Source of the DNA: E44-bin32 sp034430595
GTDB lineage: Bacteria; Chloroflexota; Anaerolineae; Anaerolineales; E44-bin32
DNA: 64,000 nt
Assembly: GCA_034430595.1 (NCBI GenBank)
Contig: DAOUEL010000078.1
Coordinates: 307,582 to 371,581, forward strand
Direction of reading: 5' to 3'
Notes under the pieces: generated by a model
Database searches by the model: none
Told to the model about the DNA's origin: nothing
What the model saw: only the letters and a program-made list of their open reading frames with translations
In this document: piece by piece, positions 15,269-24,470 of the stretch
Layout of the letters: every line of letters begins with the position of its first letter
Numbering within the stretch: the stretch's first letter is position 1
Made by a program: the position numbers and the translations under genes

Positions 15269-16816
15269 ATGGAGAGAGAAAACGAGACCATCGGGGAAGA
15301 GATTCTGCATGACGCTGAAAACGAGAAGCCAACAGAGCACCCGATGGATGCCCTGCTTGATGCAGAGGCTTACGAACTGGAAACACCACGCCGGGGCGAG
15401 ATTCGCACCGGTACCATCGCACGTATTACCGAGAACGACATCCTGGTAGACATCGGAGCTAAATCCGAGGGCTTGATCAGCAGCCGCGAGATGGAACAAC
15501 TCACAGAAGAACAGAAGGCTGAACTGGAGGTTGGTTCCGAGATCAGTGTCTATGTCATCCGCTCCGCAGATCGCGATGGCACGCTGCTGCTCTCTATTTC
15601 ACGCGCGGAAGAGGAATCCGAGTGGCAGGAAGCGGAAGCGCTACTTGAATCGGAAGAACCCTACGAGGGCATTATTTCTGGCTACAACAAGGGCGGCCTG
15701 ATTGTGAAATTCGGCCACTTGCGCGGCTTCATCCCTGCCTCCCAGGTGAGCCTGGCCCGGCGGCGACGAGCGGAGGGGGAAACCCCCGACCAGCGCTGGG
15801 GTAAGATGGCCAGCGAGCCAATCATCGCCAAGGTAATCGAAGTCGACCGGCGACGCAACCGACTGATCCTTTCCGAACGCGCTGCGGCCCGCGAATCGCG
15901 CGATGCGCTCAAGGAACGCCTGATCTCAGAACTCAAACCCGGCGAAGTCCGGACCGGAACCGTGATTAGCCTGGCTGATTTCGGCGCCTTTATCGACATC
16001 GGAGGAGCCGACGGGTTGGTGCACATTTCCGAGCTCTCATGGAAGCGTGTTGATCATCCCAAGGATGTGCTCAAGATCGGACAGGAAGTAGAGGTCAAAG
16101 TCCTCAATGTCGACGCGGATCGCAAGCGGATCAGCCTGTCGCTGAGAGAACTTGAGGACAATCCTTGGGACGAGATCCTGGCTTCCTTCACCGAAGGACA
16201 GCTGGTGGAGGGCACGATCACCAAGCTAACCAAGTTCGGTGCCTTCGCAACCATCAAGGATATCGAGGACTACGAGATAGAAGGCCTGATCCACATATCC
16301 GAACTTTCCGATCAGCGCATCGAGCATCCACGCGAAGTCGTGGAAGAAGGTCAGACGCTGGCACTGCGCTTGATCAAGATCGATCGTGAACGCCGGCGGC
16401 TGGGCTTGAGCCTCAAGCGCGTTGATTCGGCCGAATTTGCCGATGTCGATTGGCGTGCAGCGATGCAGGAAATGGAAACTGAGGATGAACCAGAGCCGCA
16501 GGTTGAGGCCGATGAAATCGAGGACTTCGACGCCGAGCTAGAAGGCGAGATCCCCGATTTACCCTCGGAAGAAGTCGAACTCCAGGAAGAGGAACCCGAA
16601 GCTGGAGCGCCAGCAGCGGAAGGTACGCCAGAGAGCGAAGCCGAACTCGAACCAATCACAGACGTAAAAGAAGACGAGAACGTTGAGGATGCCGAGGCCG
16701 AAGAGCCGGTGGCCGAGGAAACATCTGTGAGTACAGCTGAACTCGAGCCGGCGGCAGACGCCCATGAAGAAGAAGTGGCTGAGAGTGCCGAAGAGGACGA
16801 CGAGGCCGCAGGCTGA
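15269..16816 (+). CDS. rpsA: 30S ribosomal protein S1, four S1 repeats and long acidic tail
   Basis: A 515-residue S1 protein, which binds mRNA at the 30S subunit and helps start translation. Four S1 (OB-fold) repeats can be traced at about 42-112, 128-202, 220-290 and 307-382. The third is the most typical (GTVISLADFGAFIDIGG, ending KRISLSL). From about residue 395 the chain becomes a 120-residue tail of mostly Glu, Asp, Ala and Pro, which is unusual for S1. The gene has its own promoter and terminator. Four repeats, compared with six in E. coli, is common outside the proteobacteria. Confidence 0.92.
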   Translation: MERENETIGEEILHDAENEKPTEHPMDALLDAEAYELETPRRGEIRTGTIARITENDILVDIGAKSEGLISSREMEQLTEEQKAELEVGSEISVYVIRSADRDGTLLLSISRAEEESEWQEAEALLESEEPYEGIISGYNKGGLIVKFGHLRGFIPASQVSLARRRRAEGETPDQRWGKMASEPIIAKVIEVDRRRNRLILSERAAARESRDALKERLISELKPGEVRTGTVISLADFGAFIDIGGADGLVHISELSWKRVDHPKDVLKIGQEVEVKVLNVDADRKRISLSLRELEDNPWDEILASFTEGQLVEGTITKLTKFGAFATIKDIEDYEIEGLIHISELSDQRIEHPREVVEEGQTLALRLIKIDRERRRLGLSLKRVDSAEFADVDWRAAMQEMETEDEPEPQVEADEIEDFDAELEGEIPDLPSEEVELQEEEPEAGAPAAEGTPESEAELEPITDVKEDENVEDAEAEEPVAEETSVSTAELEPAADAHEEEVAESAEEDDEAAG

Positions 16817-16854
16817 GACGTCTACCAAGTAAGCTTTACAGACAGATGGAAATC

Positions 16855-16886
16855 CACCGGGCGTAGGTTCTCTACGCCCGGTTTCG
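16855..16886 (+). terminator. Rho-independent terminator of rpsA
   Basis: CCGGGCGTAG (16857-16866) pairs with CTACGCCCGG (16872-16881) across a 5-nt loop; TTTCG follows. Confidence 0.8.
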
Positions 16887-16992
16887 CCATCTATGGGGGA
16901 ATTAAATCCCACTTTCCCATTCCGGCATGCTTTCTTTGGTAGAATACGAGTCAATCAGGAGGAATTTGGCAAAATGGCTCGGAGGATTAACG

Positions 16993-19485
16993 GTGGCCGA
17001 TAAGATGGAGCGCTTTACGCAGCGGGCTCGTCGTGTGTTGAGTCTGGCACACGAGGAGGCCGAGCGTTTGCACCACAATTACATTGGTACAGAGCACCTC
17101 CTGCTGGGTTTGATTCGCGAAGAGGGGGGTGTCGCCGGACGTGTGCTGCGGGAACTGGGCCTCGAACCGGCACGTGTGAAAGAAATGGTGGAGCGCTTGA
17201 CGGGCGTCGGCCGCCACAGCGGTGGCCGCATCGAGCTCGCACCCGCCACCGAGCAGGTGCTGCAGCTGGCGATTGACGAAGCACGACGGATGGGCCATCA
17301 CTACATCGGCACAGAACATCTCCTGCTTGGCCTGGTCCGACAGGGCGAGGGCGTGGGAGTCGATGTCCTGCGCCGCCTGGGAATTACGCCGGAGCAGGTG
17401 CGGCGCCAAACCAGGCGGGTGCTGCAGGAAAGCCCCACCAGGCGTATGGCTCAGAAAGCTGCTCCGAGCCAGACAAAAGAGCAGGCGAAGACACCTCTGG
17501 TCGACCAGCTTGCGACCGATCTGACAGAACTGGCAGAAGAGGGCAAGCTTGATCCTGTCATTGGCCGTGAGATGGAGATCGAACGCGTGATCCAGATCCT
17601 GGCCCGCCGCACAAAGAACAACCCGGCTTTGATCGGTGAACCAGGGGTCGGTAAAACCGCCATCGTCGAAGGTTTGGCGCAGCGCATTGTCGCTGGAGAG
17701 ACGCCAGGGCCATTGATCGGCAAGCGTGTCTTACAGCTTGACGTAGGCTCGCTGGTCGCTGGCACGATGTACCGCGGTCAATTTGAAGAACGCCTGAAGC
17801 GAGTGATTGACGAGCTCAAATCCTCCGAGGCAATTCTGTTCATCGATGAGGTGCACATGCTCGTTGGGGCGGGTTCGGCCGGTTCTTCGGTCGATGCCGC
17901 CAATATACTCAAGCCGGCACTCTCGCGCGGTGAACTTCAGGTGATCGGCGCCACGACGCTCGATGAGTACCGCAAACACATCGAAAACGACGCTGCACTC
18001 GAGCGGCGCTTCCAGCCGGTGATGGTCGAAGAACCATCGATCGAGGAAACGATAGATATCCTGCGTGGTGTACGCCGGCCCTACGAGGAACACCACAAGC
18101 TGATGATCACGGATGAGGCCATCCAATCGGCCGCCTACCTCTCAGCCCGTTATGTGACCGACCGCTTCCTGCCGGATAAGGCCATCGATCTCATTGACGA
18201 ATCAGCCTCCCGGGTTCGCATGTACAAGAGTCCTGAGGCAGTTTCGCTTCGCACGATTATTGGTGAGTTGCGAAAGGTTCGCGAAGCACACGCATTGGCC
18301 CTCGAAGAATCGCGTTTCGATGATGCCGAGGAGCTCGTTCAACGCGAGTCCGAGCTGGAAGAGGAACTGGATCAGCTGCGCGGGGCTTGGGATCGCAGTG
18401 AAAGCGGACCGAGGGTTACTGAAGACGACATTGCAGAAGTCGTATCGATGTGGACCGGAGTTCCCGTGATGCAGATCGCGGAAGCCGAATCGGCCCGTTT
18501 GCTGGAAATGGAAGGCGCGCTGCACGAACGCATTATTGGCCAGGACGAGGCCATCAGCGCGATCTCGAAGGCCGTTCGACGTTCACGGGCTGGTCTGAAA
18601 GATCCGAAGCGCCCGATCGGTTCCTTTGTCTTTCTCGGGCCAACCGGCGTCGGGAAGACTGAACTTACAAAAGCCCTGGCGCAGTTCATGTTCGGCTCGG
18701 AAGATGCGCTGGTCCAGATCGATATGTCTGAACTGATGGAGCGTCATACCGTAAGCCGCCTGGTTGGCGCTCCCCCCGGGTATGTGGGGTATGAAGATGC
18801 CGGCCAGCTGACGGAGGCAATTCGTCGTCGACCTTATTCGATCGTGGTGTTTGATGAAGTCGAGAAGGCACATCCCGAAGCGCACAACATGCTGCTTCAA
18901 ATCATGGAAGAAGGACAGCTGTCGGATGCGCGCGGGCGCAAAGTCGATTTTCGCAACTCGATTATCGTGATGACTTCCAACGTCGGGGCGGATCTGATCA
19001 AACGGCAGACCCAACTGGGCTTCGACCTTCCCAAGGATGCACTTGCAGCGGAACGTCTCGAATACGACGAGATGCACAAGAAGCTCACCGACGCGCTGAA
19101 GAAGGTGTTTCGACCGGAATTCCTGAACCGCGTCGATTCGATCATAGTCTTCCATGCGCTCAGCAAGGAACAGATCGCCGAAATCGTTGACCTGGAGTTG
19201 AACAAAGTCTCCGAACGCCTCACCGAACACGAGATCTCTCTTGCAGCAACCGATGAAGCGCGCTCGAAGCTGGCCGACCTTGGATATGATCCCGAGATGG
19301 GTGCACGCCCACTGCGGCGTGTGATCCAGAACAAGGTCGAGGACAAGCTTTCCGACGAATTGCTGGCCGGGAGATTCAAGGCCGGCGATAACGTCCAGGT
19401 CGATGTCGAGGATGACGAGATTGTCTTAAGGCTGGCAAAAACCGAGCCAGAGGACGAATCGCAGGAAATCGTCCCGGCAACCTGA
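16993..19485 (+). CDS. clpC: ClpC AAA+ unfoldase of the ClpCP protease
   Basis: An 830-residue Clp ATPase. It has two Clp_N repeats (to about 150), AAA+ module 1 (Walker A GEPGVGKT, Walker B ILFIDEVH), a UVR/middle domain (about 415-460) and AAA+ module 2 (GPTGVGKTE, VVFDEVEKAH). A D2-small domain with GARPLRR completes it. The UVR-type middle region distinguishes ClpC from ClpB. ClpC feeds unfolded or adaptor-delivered proteins to ClpP. The GTG at 16993 has GGAGG 7 bp upstream and is preferred over an in-frame upstream reading lacking such a site. A terminator follows, and radA comes next, as in many Gram-positive clpC-radA pairs. Confidence 0.95.
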   Translation: MADKMERFTQRARRVLSLAHEEAERLHHNYIGTEHLLLGLIREEGGVAGRVLRELGLEPARVKEMVERLTGVGRHSGGRIELAPATEQVLQLAIDEARRMGHHYIGTEHLLLGLVRQGEGVGVDVLRRLGITPEQVRRQTRRVLQESPTRRMAQKAAPSQTKEQAKTPLVDQLATDLTELAEEGKLDPVIGREMEIERVIQILARRTKNNPALIGEPGVGKTAIVEGLAQRIVAGETPGPLIGKRVLQLDVGSLVAGTMYRGQFEERLKRVIDELKSSEAILFIDEVHMLVGAGSAGSSVDAANILKPALSRGELQVIGATTLDEYRKHIENDAALERRFQPVMVEEPSIEETIDILRGVRRPYEEHHKLMITDEAIQSAAYLSARYVTDRFLPDKAIDLIDESASRVRMYKSPEAVSLRTIIGELRKVREAHALALEESRFDDAEELVQRESELEEELDQLRGAWDRSESGPRVTEDDIAEVVSMWTGVPVMQIAEAESARLLEMEGALHERIIGQDEAISAISKAVRRSRAGLKDPKRPIGSFVFLGPTGVGKTELTKALAQFMFGSEDALVQIDMSELMERHTVSRLVGAPPGYVGYEDAGQLTEAIRRRPYSIVVFDEVEKAHPEAHNMLLQIMEEGQLSDARGRKVDFRNSIIVMTSNVGADLIKRQTQLGFDLPKDALAAERLEYDEMHKKLTDALKKVFRPEFLNRVDSIIVFHALSKEQIAEIVDLELNKVSERLTEHEISLAATDEARSKLADLGYDPEMGARPLRRVIQNKVEDKLSDELLAGRFKAGDNVQVDVEDDEIVLRLAKTEPEDESQEIVPAT

Positions 19486-19506
19486 GTCCCATCCCAGGAG
19501 ACTTTC

Positions 19507-19540
19507 AGCCCGACATCCACCGGTGTCGGGCTCTTTTTTT
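19507..19540 (+). terminator. Rho-independent terminator of clpC
   Basis: AGCCCGACA (19507-19515) pairs with TGTCGGGCT (19524-19532), followed by eight or more T residues. Confidence 0.92.
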
Positions 19541-19579
19541 CGACCGGCTGCACTGTATAATCCCTTCAGTGGAGGTCGT

Positions 19580-20971
19580 GTGGCAAAAATCCAGACGCAA
19601 TACGTCTGCCAGCAGTGCGGGCGAACTGCCCCCAAGGCGCTTGGCCGCTGCCCGCAGTGCGGAGCCTGGAACAGCATGGTCCAGGAGGTCATCGCACCGA
19701 GCGCGCGCTCGACGCCAGCTGCTGGCTTACGGGGTGCAACGCATGCAGTTCGATTGAACGAGATTGATGGGGATGCTGCCACCCGCATGCCGCTCCCGAT
19801 TGCAGAATTTGCCCGGGTGCTCGGCGGAGGCATCGTGCCGGGTTCCGTGACTTTGATCGGCGGTGACCCCGGCATCGGCAAGTCCACCCTGCTGCTTCAG
19901 ATGGCAGCCCAGATGAGCAAGACCAGGCGGGTTTTATACGTCTCAGGTGAGGAGTCCGAGCCGCAGATCAAGGCTCGCGCCTTAAGACTCGATCCGGGGC
20001 CGGAGCTCCCAAACGATCTCTTCATCCTGACCGAAACCGATCTGGAAGCTGTCCTGCTCCAGGCCGAAGAGGTTGGACCGGGTTTAATGATTGTCGATTC
20101 GATCCAGACGATGCACTCCTCGGATTTCGATTCAAGCTCGGGTTCGATCACACAGGTTCGTGAATGCACTGCCCGCCTGCAGGTACTGGCAAAGAGTTCG
20201 GGAATTGCCGTCTTCCTGGTCGGGCATGTCACAAAGGACGGCGCCATCGCCGGTCCGCGCGTAATGGAGCACATCGTTGATACCGTGCTCTACCTGGAAG
20301 GCGATCCATACCACGCCTACCGTCTCCTGCGTTCGGTCAAGAATCGATTCGGAGCGACGACCGAGGTCGGCGTTTTCGAGATGGCCTCCGACGGCATGCG
20401 TGAGGTTGCCAATCCTTCGGAGGCATTCCTGGCGGAGCGGGTGGTTAACGCTCCTGGTTCGGCAGTGGCGGTGACGATGGAAGGCACCCGCCCGCTGCTA
20501 GTCGAGGTGCAGGGTCTCACCAGCCGAAGCAGCTTCGGCAACCCGCGCCGGACGGCGAACGGGGTTGATTTCAACCGCCTGCTGCTGATCGCGGCCGTGC
20601 TGACGCGGCGCGTCGGCTTGCGCCTGGATGACCAGGATATCTTCATCAATGTCGTCGGAGGGTTGCGGATTGGCGAGCCGGCGGCCGATCTGGCGATGGC
20701 GATGGCGATCAGCTCCTCAATGAAGGACCATCCGCTTCCGGCGGACGTTGTCCTGATTGGTGAGGTTGGTTTGTCAGGCGAGATCCGGGCCGTCGCGCAG
20801 ATGGAAGCACGGTTGAAGGAAGCAGCGAAGCTCGGGTTCAAACGGGCACTGATACCAAAGCGCGTCCGCACATCCGACGGCCGGGTGAAGGGAATTGAGA
20901 TCGAACCCGTGCGCTCGATTTTCGACGCGCAACGTTCTCTTTTTAATAAGGCGACTTCGGACGACGGCTGA
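19580..20971 (+). CDS. radA: DNA repair protein RadA/Sms
   Basis: A 463-residue RecA-like helicase that drives branch migration during homologous recombination. Domains in order: C4 zinc finger (CQQC/CPQC, residues 10-27), RecA-like ATPase (Walker A GGDPGIGKS), the RadA signature KNRFG, and a Lon-protease-like C-terminal domain (from about 285). The GTG at 19580 starts the family's usual first residues (AKIQTQYVCQQCG). A GGAGGT site lies only 3 bp before it, which is close. A TATAAT at 19556-19561 probably drives the gene separately from clpC. Confidence 0.95.
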   Translation: MAKIQTQYVCQQCGRTAPKALGRCPQCGAWNSMVQEVIAPSARSTPAAGLRGATHAVRLNEIDGDAATRMPLPIAEFARVLGGGIVPGSVTLIGGDPGIGKSTLLLQMAAQMSKTRRVLYVSGEESEPQIKARALRLDPGPELPNDLFILTETDLEAVLLQAEEVGPGLMIVDSIQTMHSSDFDSSSGSITQVRECTARLQVLAKSSGIAVFLVGHVTKDGAIAGPRVMEHIVDTVLYLEGDPYHAYRLLRSVKNRFGATTEVGVFEMASDGMREVANPSEAFLAERVVNAPGSAVAVTMEGTRPLLVEVQGLTSRSSFGNPRRTANGVDFNRLLLIAAVLTRRVGLRLDDQDIFINVVGGLRIGEPAADLAMAMAISSSMKDHPLPADVVLIGEVGLSGEIRAVAQMEARLKEAAKLGFKRALIPKRVRTSDGRVKGIEIEPVRSIFDAQRSLFNKATSDDG

Positions 20972-21321
20972 ATTTGTCCACGTGCGCGGCATGCATGACG
21001 CGCTATTCGCGTTTTTCCCTACGCTCGGCGCAATTAGCTCCAAACGAAGCACTCGAATCGAAGGTTGATTGAAGCTCGCCCACCGGTCCCAGGCGTGGGT
21101 ACTCATTTAAGATTTAATGTTTTTCCCGGCCGAGAGTGGACGAATTCTGAGCTCCCCCCTAGATCTGGGGGTTTACCACGAATCACGTCTGCCATATGGT
21201 GCAACGCATCCGCACGTTCAAATTGAAATTCCGGCATGATTTCCGTCGAGACGATTGTCCGCTTTAAGATTCACTCGCCTTAAAAGATTCGATCTTTTTA
21301 GGTTAACGGCGGGTTAAAGTA
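20972..21321. other. Intergenic region radA-dnaA, no gene seen
   Basis: The 350 bp after radA contain a GC hairpin with short T tail (CCCCC 21154-21159, GGGGG 21167-21171) and an A/T-rich hairpin (AAAAGAT/ATCTTTT, 21282-21298), either of which may end radA transcription. No cluster of TTATCCACA-type DnaA boxes and no AT-rich unwinding region is present, so an origin is not supported here. Confidence 0.5.
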
Positions 21322-21350
21322 TTGAAGCTCGGACCGGCTTTTGCTAAAAT
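21322..21350 (+). promoter_or_regulatory. Promoter of dnaA
   Basis: TTGAAG (21322-21327), 17-bp spacer, TAAAAT (21345-21350). It implies a leader of about 190 nt before dnaA with no convincing ORF; a GGGG...CCCC hairpin lies near 21420-21435. Confidence 0.65.
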
Positions 21351-21546
21351 CCTGCCACCGTGGGTGTACGAGGCACAAAGTAAGAGGAGGAACACCTGCG
21401 GGCCCCAAATTGCTGTGGCTGGGGTGGTCGTCCCCTCGACGATCGCAGTTACATCACAGATGTACCTTTGGGTTCGTGCCATGAAAGTCACTGGTATATA
21501 CCGGACATCAGCTTGATCCGCTGTCACGGGGACCTCGGAGGTTTGT

Positions 21547-22890
21547 ATGAATGCGGAGCGGCACTGGCAGGCAGCACTCGGACAACTTCAAATGGAGATG
21601 CCGCGTGCAGCCTATGACACCTGGGTCCGCGACGCAGAATTTCTAACCTACGAAGATGGAACCTTCGCCATCGGTGTAAAAAATGCTTACGCACGAGATT
21701 GGCTTCAGGATCGCCTGCTTTCAACCGTAAAACGCATTCTGACCGGCATCATGGGCCGCACCGTCGACGTGCACTTTGTCGTTTGGACCGGCAGCCCGGT
21801 TGAGCTGAATCCCGAACCCGAGCCGGTTCTCAACCAACCAGCAAGCGCAGGGGCTTCCGATGAAGCACGGCTCAACCGCCGCTACACATTCGAAACGTTT
21901 GTTGTCGGCACCAGTAATCGGTTGGCTCACGCTGCGGCGCAGGCCGTAGCCGAGAGCCCGGCCAAAGCCTACAATCCGCTTTTCCTGTATGGCGGGGTTG
22001 GCCTGGGCAAGACCCACCTCCTGCACGCGGTCGGGCAGGCCTGCCTTCAATCCGGCCTGAGCGTGCGCTATGTCTCCTCGGAAGAATTTACCAACGATCT
22101 GGTGAACTCGATCCGCACCCACAACACGATCGCCTTTCGCGATCGCTATCGGCGGATTGATGTGCTCCTGATCGACGACATCCAGTTCATCGCCGGAAAA
22201 GAATCGACCCAGGAAGAGTTCTTCCATACCTTCAACACCCTGCACGGCGGCGATAAGCAAATTGTGCTTACTTCCGACCGGCCGCCGCGGGCGTTAAACA
22301 CCCTGGAGGAACGGCTGCGCTCACGCTTCGAATGGGGTCTGACGGCCGATATTCAGGCACCGGATTTTGAGACCCGGCTGGCAATCTTGCGTTCGAAGGC
22401 CGAGCGACATGGCCGGCAGGTGCCGGCGGTGATCCTGGAAGATATCGCCCGGCGGGTGCACAGCAATATCCGTGAGCTGGAAGGCGCGCTGACACGAGTG
22501 CTGGCCTATGCTGACCTGAGAGGCGAACTGCTGAGCGAGGAGCTGGTCAATACCGCTCTGGCTGATATGCTCGTCCGCACGGGAAGCCTGACCGGAGAGC
22601 AGGTGATCGAGGCTGTGGCGGGACGCTTCGGGCTGCAGATCGATCAGCTGCTGGGCCGATCCCGCTCACGCGAAGTGGCGCTGCCACGCCAGATCGCCAT
22701 GTACCTCATTCGAGAAGAAACAGATACCTCACTGCCAAAGATCGGCGAGATGCTTGGTGGCCGTGATCACACAACCATCCTCTACGGCGCGGAGAAGATT
22801 TCAGAACTGATCGAATCCGATGGATCCCTGCGTCGTGATGTGATGGTGATTCGGGAGCAGCTCTACCGAGCGGCGGGTGTCCCCGTCTGA
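21547..22890 (+). CDS. dnaA: Chromosomal replication initiator DnaA
   Basis: A 447-residue initiator that binds oriC and opens it. Domain I (1-80) begins WQAALGQLQMEMPRAAYDTW. A short linker follows. The AAA+ domain III starts at RYTFETFVVG, with Walker A GGVGLGKTH and Walker B VLLIDDIQFI. Domain IV ends with the DnaA signature GGRDHTTILYGAEKI. CGGAGG stands 5 bp before the ATG. The neighbours are radA and degV rather than dnaN/recF, so the classical dnaA-dnaN order is broken. Confidence 0.97.
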   Translation: MNAERHWQAALGQLQMEMPRAAYDTWVRDAEFLTYEDGTFAIGVKNAYARDWLQDRLLSTVKRILTGIMGRTVDVHFVVWTGSPVELNPEPEPVLNQPASAGASDEARLNRRYTFETFVVGTSNRLAHAAAQAVAESPAKAYNPLFLYGGVGLGKTHLLHAVGQACLQSGLSVRYVSSEEFTNDLVNSIRTHNTIAFRDRYRRIDVLLIDDIQFIAGKESTQEEFFHTFNTLHGGDKQIVLTSDRPPRALNTLEERLRSRFEWGLTADIQAPDFETRLAILRSKAERHGRQVPAVILEDIARRVHSNIRELEGALTRVLAYADLRGELLSEELVNTALADMLVRTGSLTGEQVIEAVAGRFGLQIDQLLGRSRSREVALPRQIAMYLIREETDTSLPKIGEMLGGRDHTTILYGAEKISELIESDGSLRRDVMVIREQLYRAAGVPV

Positions 22891-22914
22891 CCCCGGTTCG
22901 GTCAGGAGATAAAA

Positions 22915-22946
22915 ATCATGACCGCGCCTTGAGGCGCGGTCATTTT
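22915..22946 (+). terminator. Rho-independent terminator of dnaA
   Basis: ATGACCGCGCC (22918-22928) pairs with GGCGCGGTCAT (22933-22943) across a TTGA loop, flanked by AAAA and TTT. Confidence 0.85.
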
Positions 22947-23003
22947 GGTCCTGTGTCCTGACCGGCGCGATGGATCGCGCTTCATCGATGAGGGGGCAGC
23001 CAC

Positions 23004-23843
23004 TCAGGCCGGGTAGGCGAACACTCCCAGGATCCCCGGCCCGCCGTGAACTGCCAGCGAGGCAACCAGGTCCTCCATCAACAGCTCATCGACCGTGAAG
23101 CGAGTCTCCAACTCGTGTTTTACGTTCTCTGCCTCTCCAGCTGCCCGAGCGTGGATAACAGCTGCCCGCAGTGGAAGATCGGGTGCGAACGATTCGGACA
23201 GCAGTTGAATCAGGCGTTCCAACGCTTTCGAGCGGGTGCGAATGCTTTCTCCAGCTTCAAGCACGCCATCCTCGAGATAGATAATCGGCTTGACGTTCAG
23301 GAGTGAAGCCAGAGCTCCCTGCAGCCGGCCGACCCGCCCGCTCATTTGCAGGTACTTGAGCGTCGCTGGAGTAAGGAATAGTTTGCTGGTTGAGCGGATG
23401 TGGTCGAGTCGGCGCAGGATTGCGTCCAGTGGTTGGCCAGCTTCGGCCGCACGGGCTGCCTCGAGCACCATCCAGCCGGTACCGAGCGAAATGCTGGCTG
23501 AATCGAAGACGGCCACCTCAGCTTCTGGGACCATCTCCTTCGCCAGCATCGCCGAATCATAGGTCCCGCTCAGTTTGGCCGTGACCGTGATCACCAAGCC
23601 GGAGTTTCCCTGCTCGCGCAGCTGCTGATAGTAGTGGGCAAAGGATGGTGGCGGCGGTTGGGAGGAGGTGGGGATGATGCCCATCTCCTCGATCTTGGAA
23701 TAAAAAAGCCCACGATCGATATTGATGCCTTCCTCGTAGGTTTCTTCCTTGAACTGGATCGCAATTGGCGCAATGCGGATATCGTGTTGCTTGATGAGCT
23801 CATCGGAGAGGTTGTTGGTACTGTCGGTTATGATCTTTAACAT
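23004..23843 (-). CDS. DegV-family fatty-acid-binding protein
   Basis: A 279-residue DegV protein. It begins IITDSTNNLSDE, the family's first motif, and contains SSQPPPPSFAHYY in the region that lines the lipid pocket, followed by GTYDSAMLAKE. DegV/FakB proteins hold a fatty acid and can present it to a FakA kinase for acyl-phosphate formation. No FakA is nearby, so that role is inferred from family. The ATG at 23843 has GGAGG 8 bp upstream; an in-frame upstream ATG lacks one. Confidence 0.88.
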   Translation of the reverse strand: MLKIITDSTNNLSDELIKQHDIRIAPIAIQFKEETYEEGINIDRGLFYSKIEEMGIIPTSSQPPPPSFAHYYQQLREQGNSGLVITVTAKLSGTYDSAMLAKEMVPEAEVAVFDSASISLGTGWMVLEAARAAEAGQPLDAILRRLDHIRSTSKLFLTPATLKYLQMSGRVGRLQGALASLLNVKPIIYLEDGVLEAGESIRTRSKALERLIQLLSESFAPDLPLRAAVIHARAAGEAENVKHELETRFTVDELLMEDLVASLAVHGGPGILGVFAYPA

Positions 23844-23974
23844 GGCTGATGCCTCCCTCGGCATTGTAGTCAGGCCAGGTGAAATGTCTTGATGCGATGC
23901 TGCGTTTGCTGACCGGATTCAGTCTCCAATTTTAGATGCATTTGACCGCAGATCACAAACGGCTATTCAACCCC

Positions 23975-24436
23975 TCAGGGAGAGAATTCGGGCGCCTGAA
24001 AAGGGGCGTTCCAACTGGGTGATTTGTGAACGTGAACAACTTTCCAGTTCCCCTCCATGCGGACCAGTACACGGCTTTCGTTGTAGCTGATCACACGCAC
24101 ACCGGCTGCGGTTCCTCTCGAGATGAGCATGGTGTAGGAGCAGATGACGGTATCGCCATAGCGCTGCTCGTGATATCCAGCGAGGTCGAAGCGCATCCGG
24201 CTTTTATCGCCGGGTGCACCACCGGCAGCCAGCGGGTCCAGCGTGACACCAGCTGTGTCTGGCCTTGACGATTCCTGCATCATGAAGTCGTGAAAGGGCA
24301 GGCCGTCGATGCGGTGTGGGGTGACGTACCATTCATATAGGGTCATGTCGGGAGTCGTGCTGGCATGATAGCGGTCAATGTCCCCGGCAAAAATGCTCTC
24401 CAGGTGCTGCTCGAGGATGGTCCGGATTTCGCTCAT
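23975..24436 (-). CDS. NTF2-like protein, CaMKII-association/SnoaL type
   Basis: A 153-residue protein with the NTF2-like alpha+beta cone fold pattern: a first helix ending FAGDIDRYHA and C-terminal strands NESRVLVRMEGNWKVVHVHKS. This ending is typical of DUF4440 and CaMKII-association-like domains. Such domains are binding or catalytic pockets used in many ways, so no reaction can be assigned. A GGAGATGAG site precedes the ATG. It lies between degV and priA on the same strand. Confidence 0.7.
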   Translation of the reverse strand: MSEIRTILEQHLESIFAGDIDRYHASTTPDMTLYEWYVTPHRIDGLPFHDFMMQESSRPDTAGVTLDPLAAGGAPGDKSRMRFDLAGYHEQRYGDTVICSYTMLISRGTAAGVRVISYNESRVLVRMEGNWKVVHVHKSPSWNAPFQAPEFSP

Positions 24437-24470
24437 CTCTCATCTCCCTTCTCCGCTGGTGTTATTTCAG

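Noticed and set aside
21322..21516. 64-residue ORF upstream of dnaA
   Set aside because: It runs across the dnaA promoter, has no ribosome site and no protein-like domain.
20972..21546. Possible oriC next to dnaA
   Set aside because: Only one poor DnaA-box-like sequence (TTGTCCACG near 20975) and no AT-rich unwinding region were found.
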